The notes: generated by a model from the letters alone, not told the origin. Shown: positions 8,785 to 17,256, counted from the first letter of the stretch. The stretch is 64,000 nucleotides of DNA from JANOYY01 sp043720395 (GCA_043720395.1 JAYSSR010000014.1:71520-135519); one strand, 5' to 3'. Translations and numbers: made by a program.

Positions 8785-10158
8785 ATGGAACCGACACGAG
8801 AGTTGCTCCTGCTGCTCTGCGACAGCTCACCCGATGCGATCGTGGTTGCCAACGGTGCGGGCCGCGTCGTGTTCACGAACCAGCGGATATTCGACCTGTT
8901 CGGGTGGCATCCCGACGAACTGATCGGCGCACCGGTCGAACAACTGATCCCGTCCGAGCTCACCGAAGTCCACCAACGCCATCGGGCCGATTTCGCTGCT
9001 CGACCGTCCTCACGTGCGATGGGGGCGGGAGCGGTCCTGACCGGACGCCACCGCAACGGCACCGACGTTCCCATCGACGTGAGCCTGAGCCCGATCATCA
9101 CCGACGACGGCCCGATGGTCATTGCAGCGGTGCGTCATGCTCGGGCTCGCCTCGATGTGGATCAACGCATGCGCAGCGCGGAGCGGCTCTTCGAGGCGAT
9201 CTCCGACGCCGTCATCGCAGTCGACGCGGCCACGCTTACGGTCGCGCAGGTGAACGGCGGCGCCTCGCGTCTGCTGGGCACCGAAGGCGAGCTCGTCGGA
9301 TTGCCGTTCGCCGATCTCCTCGACGGCTGGAACGAATCGGACGTGCGTTCAGCGCTTCGCCCGCTCGACAACGGCGGGGTAGCAGTCCTGTCGCTGTCGG
9401 TCGAATTCGCCACCGCGGGTTCAGGCGCGGTGGCGGTCGACCTCGCCGTGCAGATCTTCGACCGGCCCGGCGCCGATCAGCAGTACCTCCTCGTTGCCCG
9501 CGACGTTGCCGTGCATCGGCGCCTTGAGCGCGATCTGCGCGCCGCCCAGACAACGATTGCGTTGACCGACGAACGTGACCGGATCGCGCGAGATCTTCAC
9601 GACGGCGTCATCCAGCGGCTCTACGCGGCAGGCCTCCACCTGCAGGTTGCACGCGGTTCGAGCGCTGATCCCACGAGCATCGATGACGTGATCGACGAGA
9701 TCGACCGTGCCGTAACGGACATCCGCTCCACGGTCTTCGCGCTGCATACGCCCCGGGGCCTCGAGCAAGGCTTCGACTACGCGCTTCGGCTTTGCGTGGC
9801 GGAGTCCGCGCGGGTTCTGGGCCATACCCCCGACGTGGAGTTGATCGGCCCGCTCGACTCGACACGCCCCGAAATCGCCGGGGACGCGATCGACGTCGTG
9901 CGCGAACTCCTCGTGAACGTCGCCAAGCACGCTCGATCGTCATCGACGAAGGTGTCCGTCCGTGTGGGTGCCGAGGGTCTCACGCTCGAAGTCATCGATA
10001 CCGGAGTCGGTGTCGAAGTCGGAACCATGCAGGCAGGTCAGGGCCTCCACAACCTTCGTGCGCGCGCCGAGCGCAATGGCGGCACGTTCGACGTTTGGGC
10101 GAGGCGTGAGGGTGGCACCACCGCCCACTGGCACGTTCCAGACCCGACGCGACACTGA
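8785..10158 (+). CDS. PAS-domain sensor histidine kinase (HisKA_3 type)
   Basis: A 457-residue cytoplasmic kinase with no membrane segment. Residues ~10-115 form a PAS domain (SSPDAIVVANGAGRVVFTN), ~130-245 a second PAS-like domain, then the DHp helix with H-box ARDLHDGVIQRLYAAG (His272). The HATPase_c domain has N-box RELLVNVAKHA and G-box DTGVGVEV. The H-box is of the DevS/NarX class, which pairs with LuxR-type regulators, so the partner is the DevR-like protein just upstream. Mycobacterial DevS uses heme-binding GAF domains; here they are replaced by PAS domains, so the sensed signal may differ (heme, flavin or another ligand cannot be told from the sequence). Confidence 0.87.
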   Translation: MEPTRELLLLLCDSSPDAIVVANGAGRVVFTNQRIFDLFGWHPDELIGAPVEQLIPSELTEVHQRHRADFAARPSSRAMGAGAVLTGRHRNGTDVPIDVSLSPIITDDGPMVIAAVRHARARLDVDQRMRSAERLFEAISDAVIAVDAATLTVAQVNGGASRLLGTEGELVGLPFADLLDGWNESDVRSALRPLDNGGVAVLSLSVEFATAGSGAVAVDLAVQIFDRPGADQQYLLVARDVAVHRRLERDLRAAQTTIALTDERDRIARDLHDGVIQRLYAAGLHLQVARGSSADPTSIDDVIDEIDRAVTDIRSTVFALHTPRGLEQGFDYALRLCVAESARVLGHTPDVELIGPLDSTRPEIAGDAIDVVRELLVNVAKHARSSSTKVSVRVGAEGLTLEVIDTGVGVEVGTMQAGQGLHNLRARAERNGGTFDVWARREGGTTAHWHVPDPTRH

Positions 10159-10183
10159 CGGCCCTGGCCTCGCGACGTCTCGT

Positions 10184-10286
10184 CGCGGTACACCCTCGCC
10201 TCGGACCTCTCGTCGCGGTACATCCGGTCCGCTCGCGGTGCATTCGGGCGCGCTCGATGTACCGCAGGAGGACCGGATGTACCGCG
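10184..10286. repeat. GCGGTACATC repeat cluster with 17-bp inverted repeat over a start codon
   Basis: The unit GCGGTACAYC occurs twice forward (about 10185 and 10215) and twice reversed as GATGTACCGC (10256-10265, 10276-10285). The outermost match makes a perfect 17-bp inverted repeat: 10214-10230 pairs with 10270-10286 across a 39-nt loop. The right arm contains the ATG at 10277 and the last two G of the AGGAGG at 10266-10271. As RNA it would bury the start codon; as DNA it could be an operator array. Confidence 0.75.
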
Positions 10287-10924
10287 TGTCAGGCTCGGAC
10301 CGATACCAAGACTGTGAAGGGACAGTCGATCGCCGTGGAAGCAGGGTCACAAGACCCTGGAACGGCAAGGGTGAAACGCTGAAACTAGAAGCCGTGCCTG
10401 CCAAGGACCCACCGCAGAACAGCTCGCGCTCTCATTCCTCGCCAGCGCTTGGCGCGGAACGGGCTCAGGATCTTGGGCGCGCGAGCAGTTCAGCGGAGCG
10501 CCCTAACTGGCTTGATGTCCTCTCGACCGCCGAGTGCGCGGCAATGCTGCAAACCGAACGCTTGGGGCGCGTCGGCGTCAGCATCGACGCGCTGCCGGTG
10601 ATCCTGCCGGTCTTCTACCAAGTCCACGACAGCTGTGTTTGGTTCTTCACCGAGCCGGGAACGAAACTGGCCGCTGCTGCGAACAATGCCGTGTTGGCCT
10701 TCGAGGTCGACCATCTCGACGACGATGGCGGCTGGAGCGTCCTCGTGATCGGACGAAGCAGCGAGGTGGTTGACCATGCCGTCATCCGAAGAATGCAGGA
10801 CGCCGGACTACGGGCGGGCGCGCCAGGTCACAGAAATCACCTGATCTGTATCCCGATCCAGCACCTTTCCGGTCGATCGTTCACCTTCGTCGCATTGACC
10901 CGGGCGAACCCCGGCTATCTGTGA
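10277..10924 (+). CDS. Pyridoxamine 5'-phosphate oxidase-like (PPOX) flavin/heme-binding protein
   Basis: The core from about residue 70 is a split-barrel PPOX fold: LSTAECAAMLQTERLGRVGV, then PVILPVFYQVHDSCVWFFTE, PGTKLAAAANNAVLAFEVD and GWSVLVIGRSSEV. Such small proteins bind FMN, F420 or heme; homologues occur in DosR-type regulons. I chose the ATG at 10277 because a full AGGAGG lies 5 nt upstream; the GTG at 10394 would give a protein that is mostly conserved core and is a fair alternative. The first ~60 residues are Arg/Ser-rich and look non-conserved. The start codon and part of the Shine-Dalgarno lie in the right arm of a 17-bp hairpin, suggesting translational control. The next gene overlaps it by GTGA. 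Substrate and cofactor are unknown. Confidence 0.72.
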   Translation: MYRVSGSDRYQDCEGTVDRRGSRVTRPWNGKGETLKLEAVPAKDPPQNSSRSHSSPALGAERAQDLGRASSSAERPNWLDVLSTAECAAMLQTERLGRVGVSIDALPVILPVFYQVHDSCVWFFTEPGTKLAAAANNAVLAFEVDHLDDDGGWSVLVIGRSSEVVDHAVIRRMQDAGLRAGAPGHRNHLICIPIQHLSGRSFTFVALTRANPGYL

Positions 10925-11319
10925 CGCCACTGCTCGGGCGAGCGAGCCACGCTACGACGGGCCCTAAGTCCCTAGCCGTCAACGAGCGAATCGAGGAGTG
11001 TTCTGCGATCGCTGTCCATCCTGATCATGCCGCGTTGACCATTCGGGAGCGTGAGGCGCGGGCGCTGCTCGATCTTGTCGTTCAACGTCTCTTCGGCATC
11101 GCGACGGGCCTCGATGCGCTAGCCATTTCGGCAGAACCCGTGATCGCCGCACGCCTCGATTCGTCATCGGAACTGATCGCCGCAACCGTCGATCTCATAC
11201 GAGCAGTCGCCCTCGAACCGAGTGATCGACGCGAGAACCTCGCCAGCGTCCAACGCGACCTGATCCAGCGGGCGTCCACTTCCACGACAGCGGCACCGCC
11301 GATCGGCCTTGGCTCGTAA
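10921..11319 (+). CDS. Orphan DHp-like protein lacking the phospho-acceptor His
   Basis: A 132-residue protein starting at a GTG that overlaps the previous stop, so probably translationally coupled. Residues ~42-115 read like the dimerisation helices of a HisKA_3 kinase: REREARALLDLVVQRLFGIA lines up with the H-box ARDLHDGVIQRLYAAG of the upstream kinase, but the phospho-acceptor His position is Leu50. No ATPase domain follows. It may bind or sequester the neighbouring kinase, or simply be a dimeric scaffold; this is inference from the motif. A DosR-box-like palindrome lies inside the N-terminal coding part, which leaves the start in some doubt; a TTG start near REREARA is the alternative. 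Confidence 0.6.
   Translation: MTPLLGRASHATTGPKSLAVNERIEECSAIAVHPDHAALTIREREARALLDLVVQRLFGIATGLDALAISAEPVIAARLDSSSELIAATVDLIRAVALEPSDRRENLASVQRDLIQRASTSTTAAPPIGLGS
10959..10972. promoter_or_regulatory. DosR-box-like palindrome
   Basis: GGGCCCTAAGTCCC matches the mycobacterial DosR core GGGACTWWAGTCCC at 12 of 14 positions with correct half-site spacing. It lies within the annotated 5' end of the DHp-like gene. It may drive a shorter form of that gene, or be fortuitous. Confidence 0.45.
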
Positions 11320-11324
11320 CAGCC

Positions 11325-12867
11325 TCAGCCCCGGCGCAGGAACCGCACGTCGGTGTCGTAAGCGCGCAGAGGGTCGGCAGCCTCGTCGTTCGACGCAATG
11401 CGGATCTTCACGTCCACGGCAATCGCCCCGTCGCTCGTCACAAGCACCGGATTGGCGTCAAGCTCGATGATGTCCGGCACTTCGTCCGCAAGGTGACCGA
11501 GCCGCACAATGACGTCGACGAGCGCGTCGACGTTGCATGGCACGCTTCCTCGGAACCCCTCAAGCAGACGACGAGAGCGAAGGCTGTGGAGCATCCGAAG
11601 CGCGGCCTCGGTGCTCAGCGGGGCAAGATGCGTTGCTGTGTCACGCCACAGTTCGGCCGTGTGACCACCCGACCCCACGACGACCAACGGCCCGAAGGAT
11701 GGATCGTTCGTGATGCCGACGAGCATCTCCACGCCCGGCACCGCCATCGCCTGCACGATCAGGCCATGCTTCAGGCCAAGCGTCGACGTCAGCGAGCGGC
11801 GTGAACACCGCGTGCATCGACACGCTCGCGTCTGCGGTGACGATCCCGAGGCAGTTCGGTCCGACGAGGCGCATCCCACCGGCTCGCGTCACGCGGAGCA
11901 ACTCGCGCTGGCGCTCGGCGCCCTCCGGTCCGGTTTCAGCGAACCCGGCCGAGAGCACCAACACGGCACGCACACCGCGGCGGGCGCAATCTTCGACCAC
12001 GCCGATGACGGCGGCGCTCGGCACCGCGATGACCGCGAGATCGATGGGTTCGGAGATGTCGGCCACGGACGCCACGACGGGCAGACCGTCGATCACCGTC
12101 GCCTTCGGATTGACAGGGAAGACGCCTCCCTTGAACCCGTTGCCGACGAGTTCCTGCAACAACCGCCGTCCGACCGAATGCGAATCGCGCGATGCGCCAA
12201 CCACGGCGATCGACTGCGGGCGAAGCAGCGGCTGCAAGGAAGCGGCGACCGCTCGTTGCTCACGCCGCCAGCGAGCGTCCGAGGACGCTGCGTCGTCGTC
12301 GATCGAGAACTCGACCATGACCGTCGTGGCGTCGTGCGGGTCGCGATGGATCGACGCATCAAAACCGGCCGACCGGAAGACGCCGATCATGGCGTCATTG
12401 TCGGAGGCGGTCATGGCCGTGAAGCTGGTGATCCCGACGCGTCGGGCGTGCGATGCAAGCAGTTCCAGTAGCAACATGCCGACGCCCAGGTTCTGAAGGT
12501 CGTCGCGAACAGCGAACGCGACTTCCGCGCTCGCACTGCAGGCGAGCGGGCTCTGGGCGTCGGAGTTGAGTTCGCGATGGGCGCTTGCCGTGGCCACGAT
12601 CTCGCCGCCACGGGTCGCCACGTACGCAAACGCCCGTTCCGGGTCGAGATCGAGGAGGCGGTCGAGCAGCGGTCCCTTCAGCCGACCAACCGTTCCGAGG
12701 AAGCGGAATCGGCTGGACTGCGGCGACAACGAGGCGAAGAATTCGACCAGACCGACCCGATCATCCGTCGTGAGCGGTTGGAGGTGGATGGTCGAGCCGT
12801 CGAGCAACGCTGCGTCTCCCCCGCGCTCCGCAACGTGAAGTCGGTCAGACGCGGGCGGCTCGCGCAT
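11325..12867 (-). pseudogene. GNAT / ADP-forming acyl-CoA synthetase protein with internal out-of-frame deletion
   Basis: The N-terminal frame (12867 down to a stop at 11641) encodes a GNAT acetyltransferase (residues ~20-185, acetyl-CoA loop region VRDDLQNLGVGMLLLELL) and the CoA-binding domain of an NDP-forming acyl-CoA synthetase (SIAVVGASRDSHSVGRRLLQ, ..RLVGPNCLGIV). Family homology stops at about 11793. The ATP-grasp C-terminus (GLIVQAMAVPGVEMLVG ... VPDIIELDANPVLV) resumes at about 11767 in another frame and runs to 11325. Intact relatives are roughly 880-900 residues, so about 350-400 codons (the ligase domain and first half of the ATP-grasp) are missing. Relatives act as protein lysine acetyltransferases that silence acyl-CoA ligases, and a ligase gene lies 2 nt upstream in the same operon. 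The truncated GNAT part could still be made. A misassembly is the other explanation. Confidence 0.8.
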
Positions 12868-12869
12868 GA

Positions 12870-14726
12870 TCAGGCCACCTCGCCGCTCTCGGCATACAGC
12901 GCCTCAAGATGGTCGGCGAAGTTCGCTGCGACGATCCGACGCACGACCTTGAGCGTCGGGGTGAGTTCGCCTGCGTCGACAGTGAAGTCTCTGGTCAGGA
13001 CCGCCCACTTCTTGATCTGTTCCGCACTCGAGAAGGATTCGTTGACCTTTCGAACGGCGTCCGCGATTTCGCGAAGGACGTCCGGGTCGCTGGCGAGCGC
13101 TTCGGTGGCCAGTGGCTTGCCACCTGGGACTGCCCAATCGGCAACGGCGTCGGCGTCAACGGTGATGAGCGCAACGAGGTAGGGCTTGCCTTCACCGAAC
13201 AACACGGCCTGAGAGATGAATCGATCTGCGCGCAGACGATTCTCCAACTCCTGTGGTGCAATCTTCTTGCCCTGCGACGTTGCGATCAGGTCCTTCTTCC
13301 GGCCGACGATGCGCAGCTCCCCGTCAGGATCGAACCTGCCGAGGTCGCCGGTGTGGAGCCATCCGTCGGTGTCGAGCGCCTCGGCGGTCTTTTCCGGATC
13401 GTCGACGTACCCCGCGAACACGTTGGCACCCCGAACCAGAACTTCGCCATCCTCCGCGATCACGACCTCCTCGCCCGGAAGTGGCTGGCCGACCGTACCG
13501 ATCCGAATGTGTCCAGGGCGGCTGATCGACGTTGGACCGCACACTTCCGTTTGGCCGTATACCTGGCCTACCGGGAGCCCAACACCGTGGAGCCACGTGA
13601 CGAGCGCATCGTCGATCGGAGCGGCACCGGATAGGAGCAGTCGGGCGTGGTCGAGTCCGACAGCCCGCCGGACGCCGTAGCCGAGCGTGGCGTCGAAGAG
13701 GACCTCCTGCACCCGATCCGTCAGCGCCGGCTCGACACCCCCGGCGCGGTCCGCTTTGATGCGCGACACGACCGCCCGTTCGTGTCCGACGAGCCCGGCG
13801 ACCGGCGAAGGCATCGAACGCAGACGCGCTGCGAGGACGTCGCGCATCTTCTCCCAGACCCGCGGCACCGCAAAGAAGACCGTCGGACGACAGTCGAGCA
13901 AATCCCCGGCAACGGTGGACAGATCCCGTGCAAACCACGTCTCCCCGCCGCTCACGATCTGGCCGATGTGCGACACGATGCGCTCGGCGATGTGGCTCAG
14001 CGGAAGGAACGAGAGGAACCGATCGTCGGTGCTGAGGGGCAGGACGCTGCTGATCATCTCGACCGTCGCGGTGAGGTTTGCGTGCGTGAGCATCGCCCCT
14101 CGCGGCGGCCCGGTGGTGCCGCTCGTGTACACGATCGTCGCGACGTCCGACGGCTGTAACGATCCACGACGTTCGCCGAGAAGGTTTGGCTCGCGCTCCA
14201 CCTGGGCGCGGCCTCGCGCACGCAACGCGTCGTACGCGATGGTCGACGGCCGTGTTGCTGGCACCGCTTCTGACGTTTCTGACGTTTCCGACGTTTCCGA
14301 CGACGAATCAATGAGCAGGATCCATTCGAGCAGGGGCAGGTCCGCGACGTGTTCGATGATCCGCGCCACCTGGCGCGATCCTTCCACGAAACATGCTCGC
14401 GACTTCGAATGGTTCAGCAGGTACACGAGCTGCTCCGAAGCGGCGTTCGGGTACAGCGGAACCGTCACCGCACCGACGCTCATGGTGGCGAGATCGGCAA
14501 CGTGCCACTCCGCACGATTCGCGGAAAGGATTGCGACACGATCGCCGGGTTTCACACCAAGGTCGAGAAGGCCATGCCCGACCTCGTCGACGAACGTCCC
14601 GTACTCACCCCACGTCACCGAGTCCCAGCTGTCCCCGTGCTTGACCCGCAGCGCTGTACGTTCGGCGTCGGTAAGCGTGTGGTCGACGAAGAGGCCGAGC
14701 ACGGTGGTGAAGGGGACGTTTGCCAT
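12870..14726 (-). CDS. Long-chain acyl-CoA synthetase (AMP-forming)
   Basis: A 618-residue ANL-family enzyme that activates fatty acids to acyl-CoA via an acyl-adenylate. The P-loop is IVYTSGTTGPPRGAMLTHAN, followed by FLPLSHIAERIV, the QVYGQTEVCGPT motif, TGDLGRFDPDGEL with the hinge and the C-terminal GRKKDLIATSQGKKIAP. The length and the LSHIAER motif are those of the FadD15-like long-chain group. A Ser-Glu-Thr microrepeat (SETSETSETSE, from a ~9-bp tandem DNA repeat near 14272-14307) lies in a surface loop before the P-loop and is probably recent slippage. The gene is followed after 2 nt by the GNAT/ADP-forming synthetase pseudogene, whose relatives regulate such ligases by acetylation. 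Confidence 0.92.
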   Translation of the reverse strand: MANVPFTTVLGLFVDHTLTDAERTALRVKHGDSWDSVTWGEYGTFVDEVGHGLLDLGVKPGDRVAILSANRAEWHVADLATMSVGAVTVPLYPNAASEQLVYLLNHSKSRACFVEGSRQVARIIEHVADLPLLEWILLIDSSSETSETSETSEAVPATRPSTIAYDALRARGRAQVEREPNLLGERRGSLQPSDVATIVYTSGTTGPPRGAMLTHANLTATVEMISSVLPLSTDDRFLSFLPLSHIAERIVSHIGQIVSGGETWFARDLSTVAGDLLDCRPTVFFAVPRVWEKMRDVLAARLRSMPSPVAGLVGHERAVVSRIKADRAGGVEPALTDRVQEVLFDATLGYGVRRAVGLDHARLLLSGAAPIDDALVTWLHGVGLPVGQVYGQTEVCGPTSISRPGHIRIGTVGQPLPGEEVVIAEDGEVLVRGANVFAGYVDDPEKTAEALDTDGWLHTGDLGRFDPDGELRIVGRKKDLIATSQGKKIAPQELENRLRADRFISQAVLFGEGKPYLVALITVDADAVADWAVPGGKPLATEALASDPDVLREIADAVRKVNESFSSAEQIKKWAVLTRDFTVDAGELTPTLKVVRRIVAANFADHLEALYAESGEVA

Positions 14727-14859
14727 CTACCCACTGTCCTTTCGCGAGGCCCGCCCGTGAAGGGTCGTTGGTCTTGTCACACGGGCGTTAAGTCCCGACC
14801 GGCGCGGCATCGAACGCCAATCGCTGCGGATCGCGTGAGCAGCAGGTGGAACGAAGGCC

Positions 14860-15609
14860 TCAGCCCGCCGCGTCGGCGAAGACCGGCATGATTGCTGCGT
14901 GGAGCGCGCTCGCCCCGAACCGGAACGTCGACGGGGTCGCCCACTCGGGACCCATCGCGTCGTCGGCAAGGGCGAGATAGACCAACGCCTGCTCGAGGGT
15001 GCGAATCCCACCCGAGGGCTTGATCCCTACAGGGCGACCGGTCGAACGGATCGCTTCGAGCATCGTCATGACTGCTTCCGGCGTGGCTGAGACGGATGTC
15101 TTTCCCGTGGACGTCTTCAGGAAGTCGGCACCGCCTTCGATCGCCAGGTGTGAGGCCTGGGCGACTCGGGCCTGGTCCGGATAATGGCCCGCTTCGAGGA
15201 TGACCTTGAGGACGTTGGCCGGTCCGATCGCGTTTCGCACGGCACGCACCATCTCCAGTGGGCCGACCACGTCACCCGCCAGGAAGGATGTCCAGGGGAG
15301 CACCATGTCGATCTCGTCGGCACCATCGGCGATCGCCCGTTCGGCGTCGAAGCAGACCTGGCTCGTCGCCTGCGTACCTTCCGGGAAGTTGAGCACCGCA
15401 GCGATCTTCACGCGCGAGCCGAGCAGCAGCGACCTCGCGAGCTCCACGTGGCGCGCCCAGGTACAGACCGCCGCAACGCGCCCGCACTCGTCGAGGGCAG
15501 CGGCGCAGAGCCGCTCAATGTCGTGTGCTTCGGACAGCTCGGAGAGCTCGGTGAGGTCGAGGAGCGAAAGAACTCGTTTTGCGGACTGGATGCGTGCGGG
15601 TTCAGTCAT
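14860..15609 (-). CDS. deoC: Deoxyribose-phosphate aldolase
   Basis: A 249-residue class I aldolase that cleaves 2-deoxyribose-5-phosphate to glyceraldehyde-3-phosphate and acetaldehyde in deoxynucleoside catabolism. Visible motifs are VCTWARHVELARSLL, VLNFPEG, the EIDMVLPWTSFLAGD segment, the VLKVILEAGHY strand and the Schiff-base Lys region FLKTSTGKTS, then GIKPSGGIRT. A short coding repeat gives LTELSELSE near the N-terminus. It stands alone between an acyl-CoA ligase gene and a small zinc-finger gene on the same strand; no other deo genes are nearby. Confidence 0.93.
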   Translation of the reverse strand: MTEPARIQSAKRVLSLLDLTELSELSEAHDIERLCAAALDECGRVAAVCTWARHVELARSLLLGSRVKIAAVLNFPEGTQATSQVCFDAERAIADGADEIDMVLPWTSFLAGDVVGPLEMVRAVRNAIGPANVLKVILEAGHYPDQARVAQASHLAIEGGADFLKTSTGKTSVSATPEAVMTMLEAIRSTGRPVGIKPSGGIRTLEQALVYLALADDAMGPEWATPSTFRFGASALHAAIMPVFADAAG

Positions 15610-15641
15610 GGAGTCTGATCAGCTCATGCGCCTCATGCGCC

Positions 15642-15794
15642 TCACGACCCGTGCGGCAGCTCAGGCGTCGACACGTTCTCGAACCCAGCGGCGTGGTCCT
15701 TGTGGTCATGGAGAATGTGATCCTTCACCTCCGCCATGTACAGGAACCGAAGCTCGCAATACGGACACTGATGGATGATCTCACCAAGAGGCAT
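15642..15794 (-). CDS. Small C2H2-like zinc-finger protein (50 residues)
   Basis: Starting at the ATG at 15794 the product is 50 residues with CPYC near the N-terminus and HILHDHKDH about 15 residues later, i.e. one small zinc knuckle/C2H2-like finger, and a short acidic tail. The longer open frame upstream of this ATG is Arg/Ser-rich, overlaps the 79-bp repeat and a hairpin, and looks non-coding. Length and motif suggest a DNA-, RNA- or protein-binding accessory peptide; function unknown. It lies 32 bp downstream of the deoC start, on the same strand as deoC and the acyl-CoA dehydrogenase. Confidence 0.6.
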   Translation of the reverse strand: MPLGEIIHQCPYCELRFLYMAEVKDHILHDHKDHAAGFENVSTPELPHGS

Positions 15795-15872
15795 AGGACT
15801 ATCGTCCACCCTTTCGACTCGTGGGTCGAGGGCCAAACGTCCCGACCTCTTGGGCTTCGACGATGCGGACCC

Positions 15873-15951
15873 GACGAGTGCGGCTACAGCGCCAGATTGT
15901 CGGCACAGAGTCACGCTGTTGCGCCAACCTGGCGCTGTACGGTCACTCGTC
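15873..15951. repeat. 79-bp dispersed palindromic element, copy 1
   Basis: Ends GACGAGTG...CACTCGTC; second inverted block ACAGCGCCA...TGGCGCTGT after 5 variable bases each side; 35-nt centre that can form its own stem. Same length and plan as the copies at 35019-35097 and 38909-38987. Intergenic. Confidence 0.85.
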
Positions 15952-15996
15952 CGACCCCCTTTTCGCCACGAAGCACAGCGAAGAGGCCGAGACGCT

Positions 15997-16049
15997 CCGA
16001 CGTTGGGAAGATCACTGACACCGGAGGTAGCCGATCTTCCCAACGTCGG
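15997..16049. terminator. Perfect 17-bp hairpin (ACGTTGGGA type)
   Basis: CCGACGTTGGGAAGATC at 15997-16013 pairs perfectly with 16033-16049 across a 19-nt loop. It lies 14 bp beyond the stop of the minus-strand acyl-CoA dehydrogenase gene, so it is probably its terminator, although no U-tract follows. The core ACGTTGGGA/TCCCAACGT recurs at 25023-25069. Confidence 0.6.
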
Positions 16050-16062
16050 TTTCGACTGACGC

Positions 16063-17256
16063 TCATCCGACCTTCGGTTCGCGGGGTAGCCCGAGGCCCC
16101 GTTCGGCGAGAAGGTTGCGCATGATCTCGTTGCTGCCGCCCGAGATTGTGTATGCCTTGGCATAGAGGAACTCGTCCTGCCAGTGGCCGAGGTCGAGCGC
16201 GTCGGGGCTGTCCGTTGCAAGGCCACCGCGGATGCCTTGAATCTCGATGCCGAGATAGGACAGGTCCTGGTTGAGGTTCGCGAAGCCCAACTTGATCATC
16301 GGGACGTCGGCCTCGTGGATCTCACCGCGCAGTCGGCGGGCAATAGCGCCCTCCGAGTTCAGCGTCGCAATCTTCACCCGTGCCGCGAACGCCGCCAGCC
16401 GCTGGCGGATCACCGGATCATCAGACACCTTGCCGACGCCGCGACCACTCGGCGTTGCACGTGCGAACGCGATCAGCGCGTCGAGGTTCTGACGCAGCCG
16501 GATCACGAGCGCTCCGACTCCGGCCCGCTCCGACGCGAGGCTCGTGGTCGCGATGTGCCAACCATTGTTGACAGCACCGATCAGGGCGTCGGCCGGCACG
16601 ATCACATCGTCGAAGAACACCTCGTTGAAGTCCGACGTGCCGGTCATCTCCTTGAGAGGCCGGACCGTGATGCCGGGCAGCGTCATGTCCAAAGCGAAAG
16701 CGCTGATACCCGCATGCTTCGCGACCGACGGATCGGTCCGAGCCAGCAGGTAGCCCATGTCCGAGAACGCCGCATTGGTGCTCCACACCTTCTGGCCGTT
16801 GACAACGAAGCGGTCACCGTCGCGAATGGCCGTCGTGCGCATCGACGCGAGGTCGCTCCCGGCGTCGGGTTCGCTGAAGAGCTGGCACCACACGTGTTCG
16901 AAGTTGCGGATCTTCGGTAGATACGTCGTCTGCTGCTCGCGAGTGCCGAACTGCAAGAGCGCGTGGGCTGAGAGCGACCCGGCACCGATCGGGGTCGGTG
17001 CCTTTGCCCGGGCGAACTCTTCCGTCACGAGCATCTCTTCAACAGCGTCGAAATTGCCGCTGCCCCCGAACTCGACCGGCCAGTCCGCGCCAGCGAAGCC
17101 AGCCTCGTAGATCTGCCGGCTCCAGTCGCGAAGGATCACCGACTCGTGGGCGTCCTCAGGCGAGCGCGTGCCTACTCGGTGCGCGAGGTCGGGCGCTTTC
17201 GTCGCGATGAAGGTCCGGACGCTCTCACGAAAGGCTTGTTCGTCGTGCTCGTTCAT
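16063..17256 (-). CDS. Acyl-CoA dehydrogenase
   Basis: A 397-residue FAD enzyme of the ACAD family that introduces an alpha-beta double bond in acyl-CoAs. Motifs: FSEPDAGSDLASMRTTA (FAD/substrate), VNGQKVWSTNA, GTSDFNEVFFDDV, and C-terminal ISGGSNEIMRNLLAERGLG. The usual MCAD-position Glu (before GTS) is Gly here; the candidate base is instead the Glu in ASERAGVGA, the position used by long-chain/isovaleryl and actinobacterial steroid ACADs. I chose the ATG at 17256 (MNEHDEQAFRES) because the upstream 27 residues (to 17337) are basic and not family-like. It stands alone, divergent from an SDR gene. Confidence 0.9.
   Translation of the reverse strand: MNEHDEQAFRESVRTFIATKAPDLAHRVGTRSPEDAHESVILRDWSRQIYEAGFAGADWPVEFGGSGNFDAVEEMLVTEEFARAKAPTPIGAGSLSAHALLQFGTREQQTTYLPKIRNFEHVWCQLFSEPDAGSDLASMRTTAIRDGDRFVVNGQKVWSTNAAFSDMGYLLARTDPSVAKHAGISAFALDMTLPGITVRPLKEMTGTSDFNEVFFDDVIVPADALIGAVNNGWHIATTSLASERAGVGALVIRLRQNLDALIAFARATPSGRGVGKVSDDPVIRQRLAAFAARVKIATLNSEGAIARRLRGEIHEADVPMIKLGFANLNQDLSYLGIEIQGIRGGLATDSPDALDLGHWQDEFLYAKAYTISGGSNEIMRNLLAERGLGLPREPKVG

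Noticed and set aside
14272..14307. Tandem 9-bp repeat inside the acyl-CoA ligase gene
   Set aside because: In-frame Ser-Glu-Thr slippage in a surface loop; not a separate element.
15795..16226. Upstream part of the 194-codon minus-strand frame containing the zinc finger
   Set aside because: Arg/Ser-rich and covers the 79-bp repeat and a hairpin, so it is non-coding; only the last 50 codons look real.
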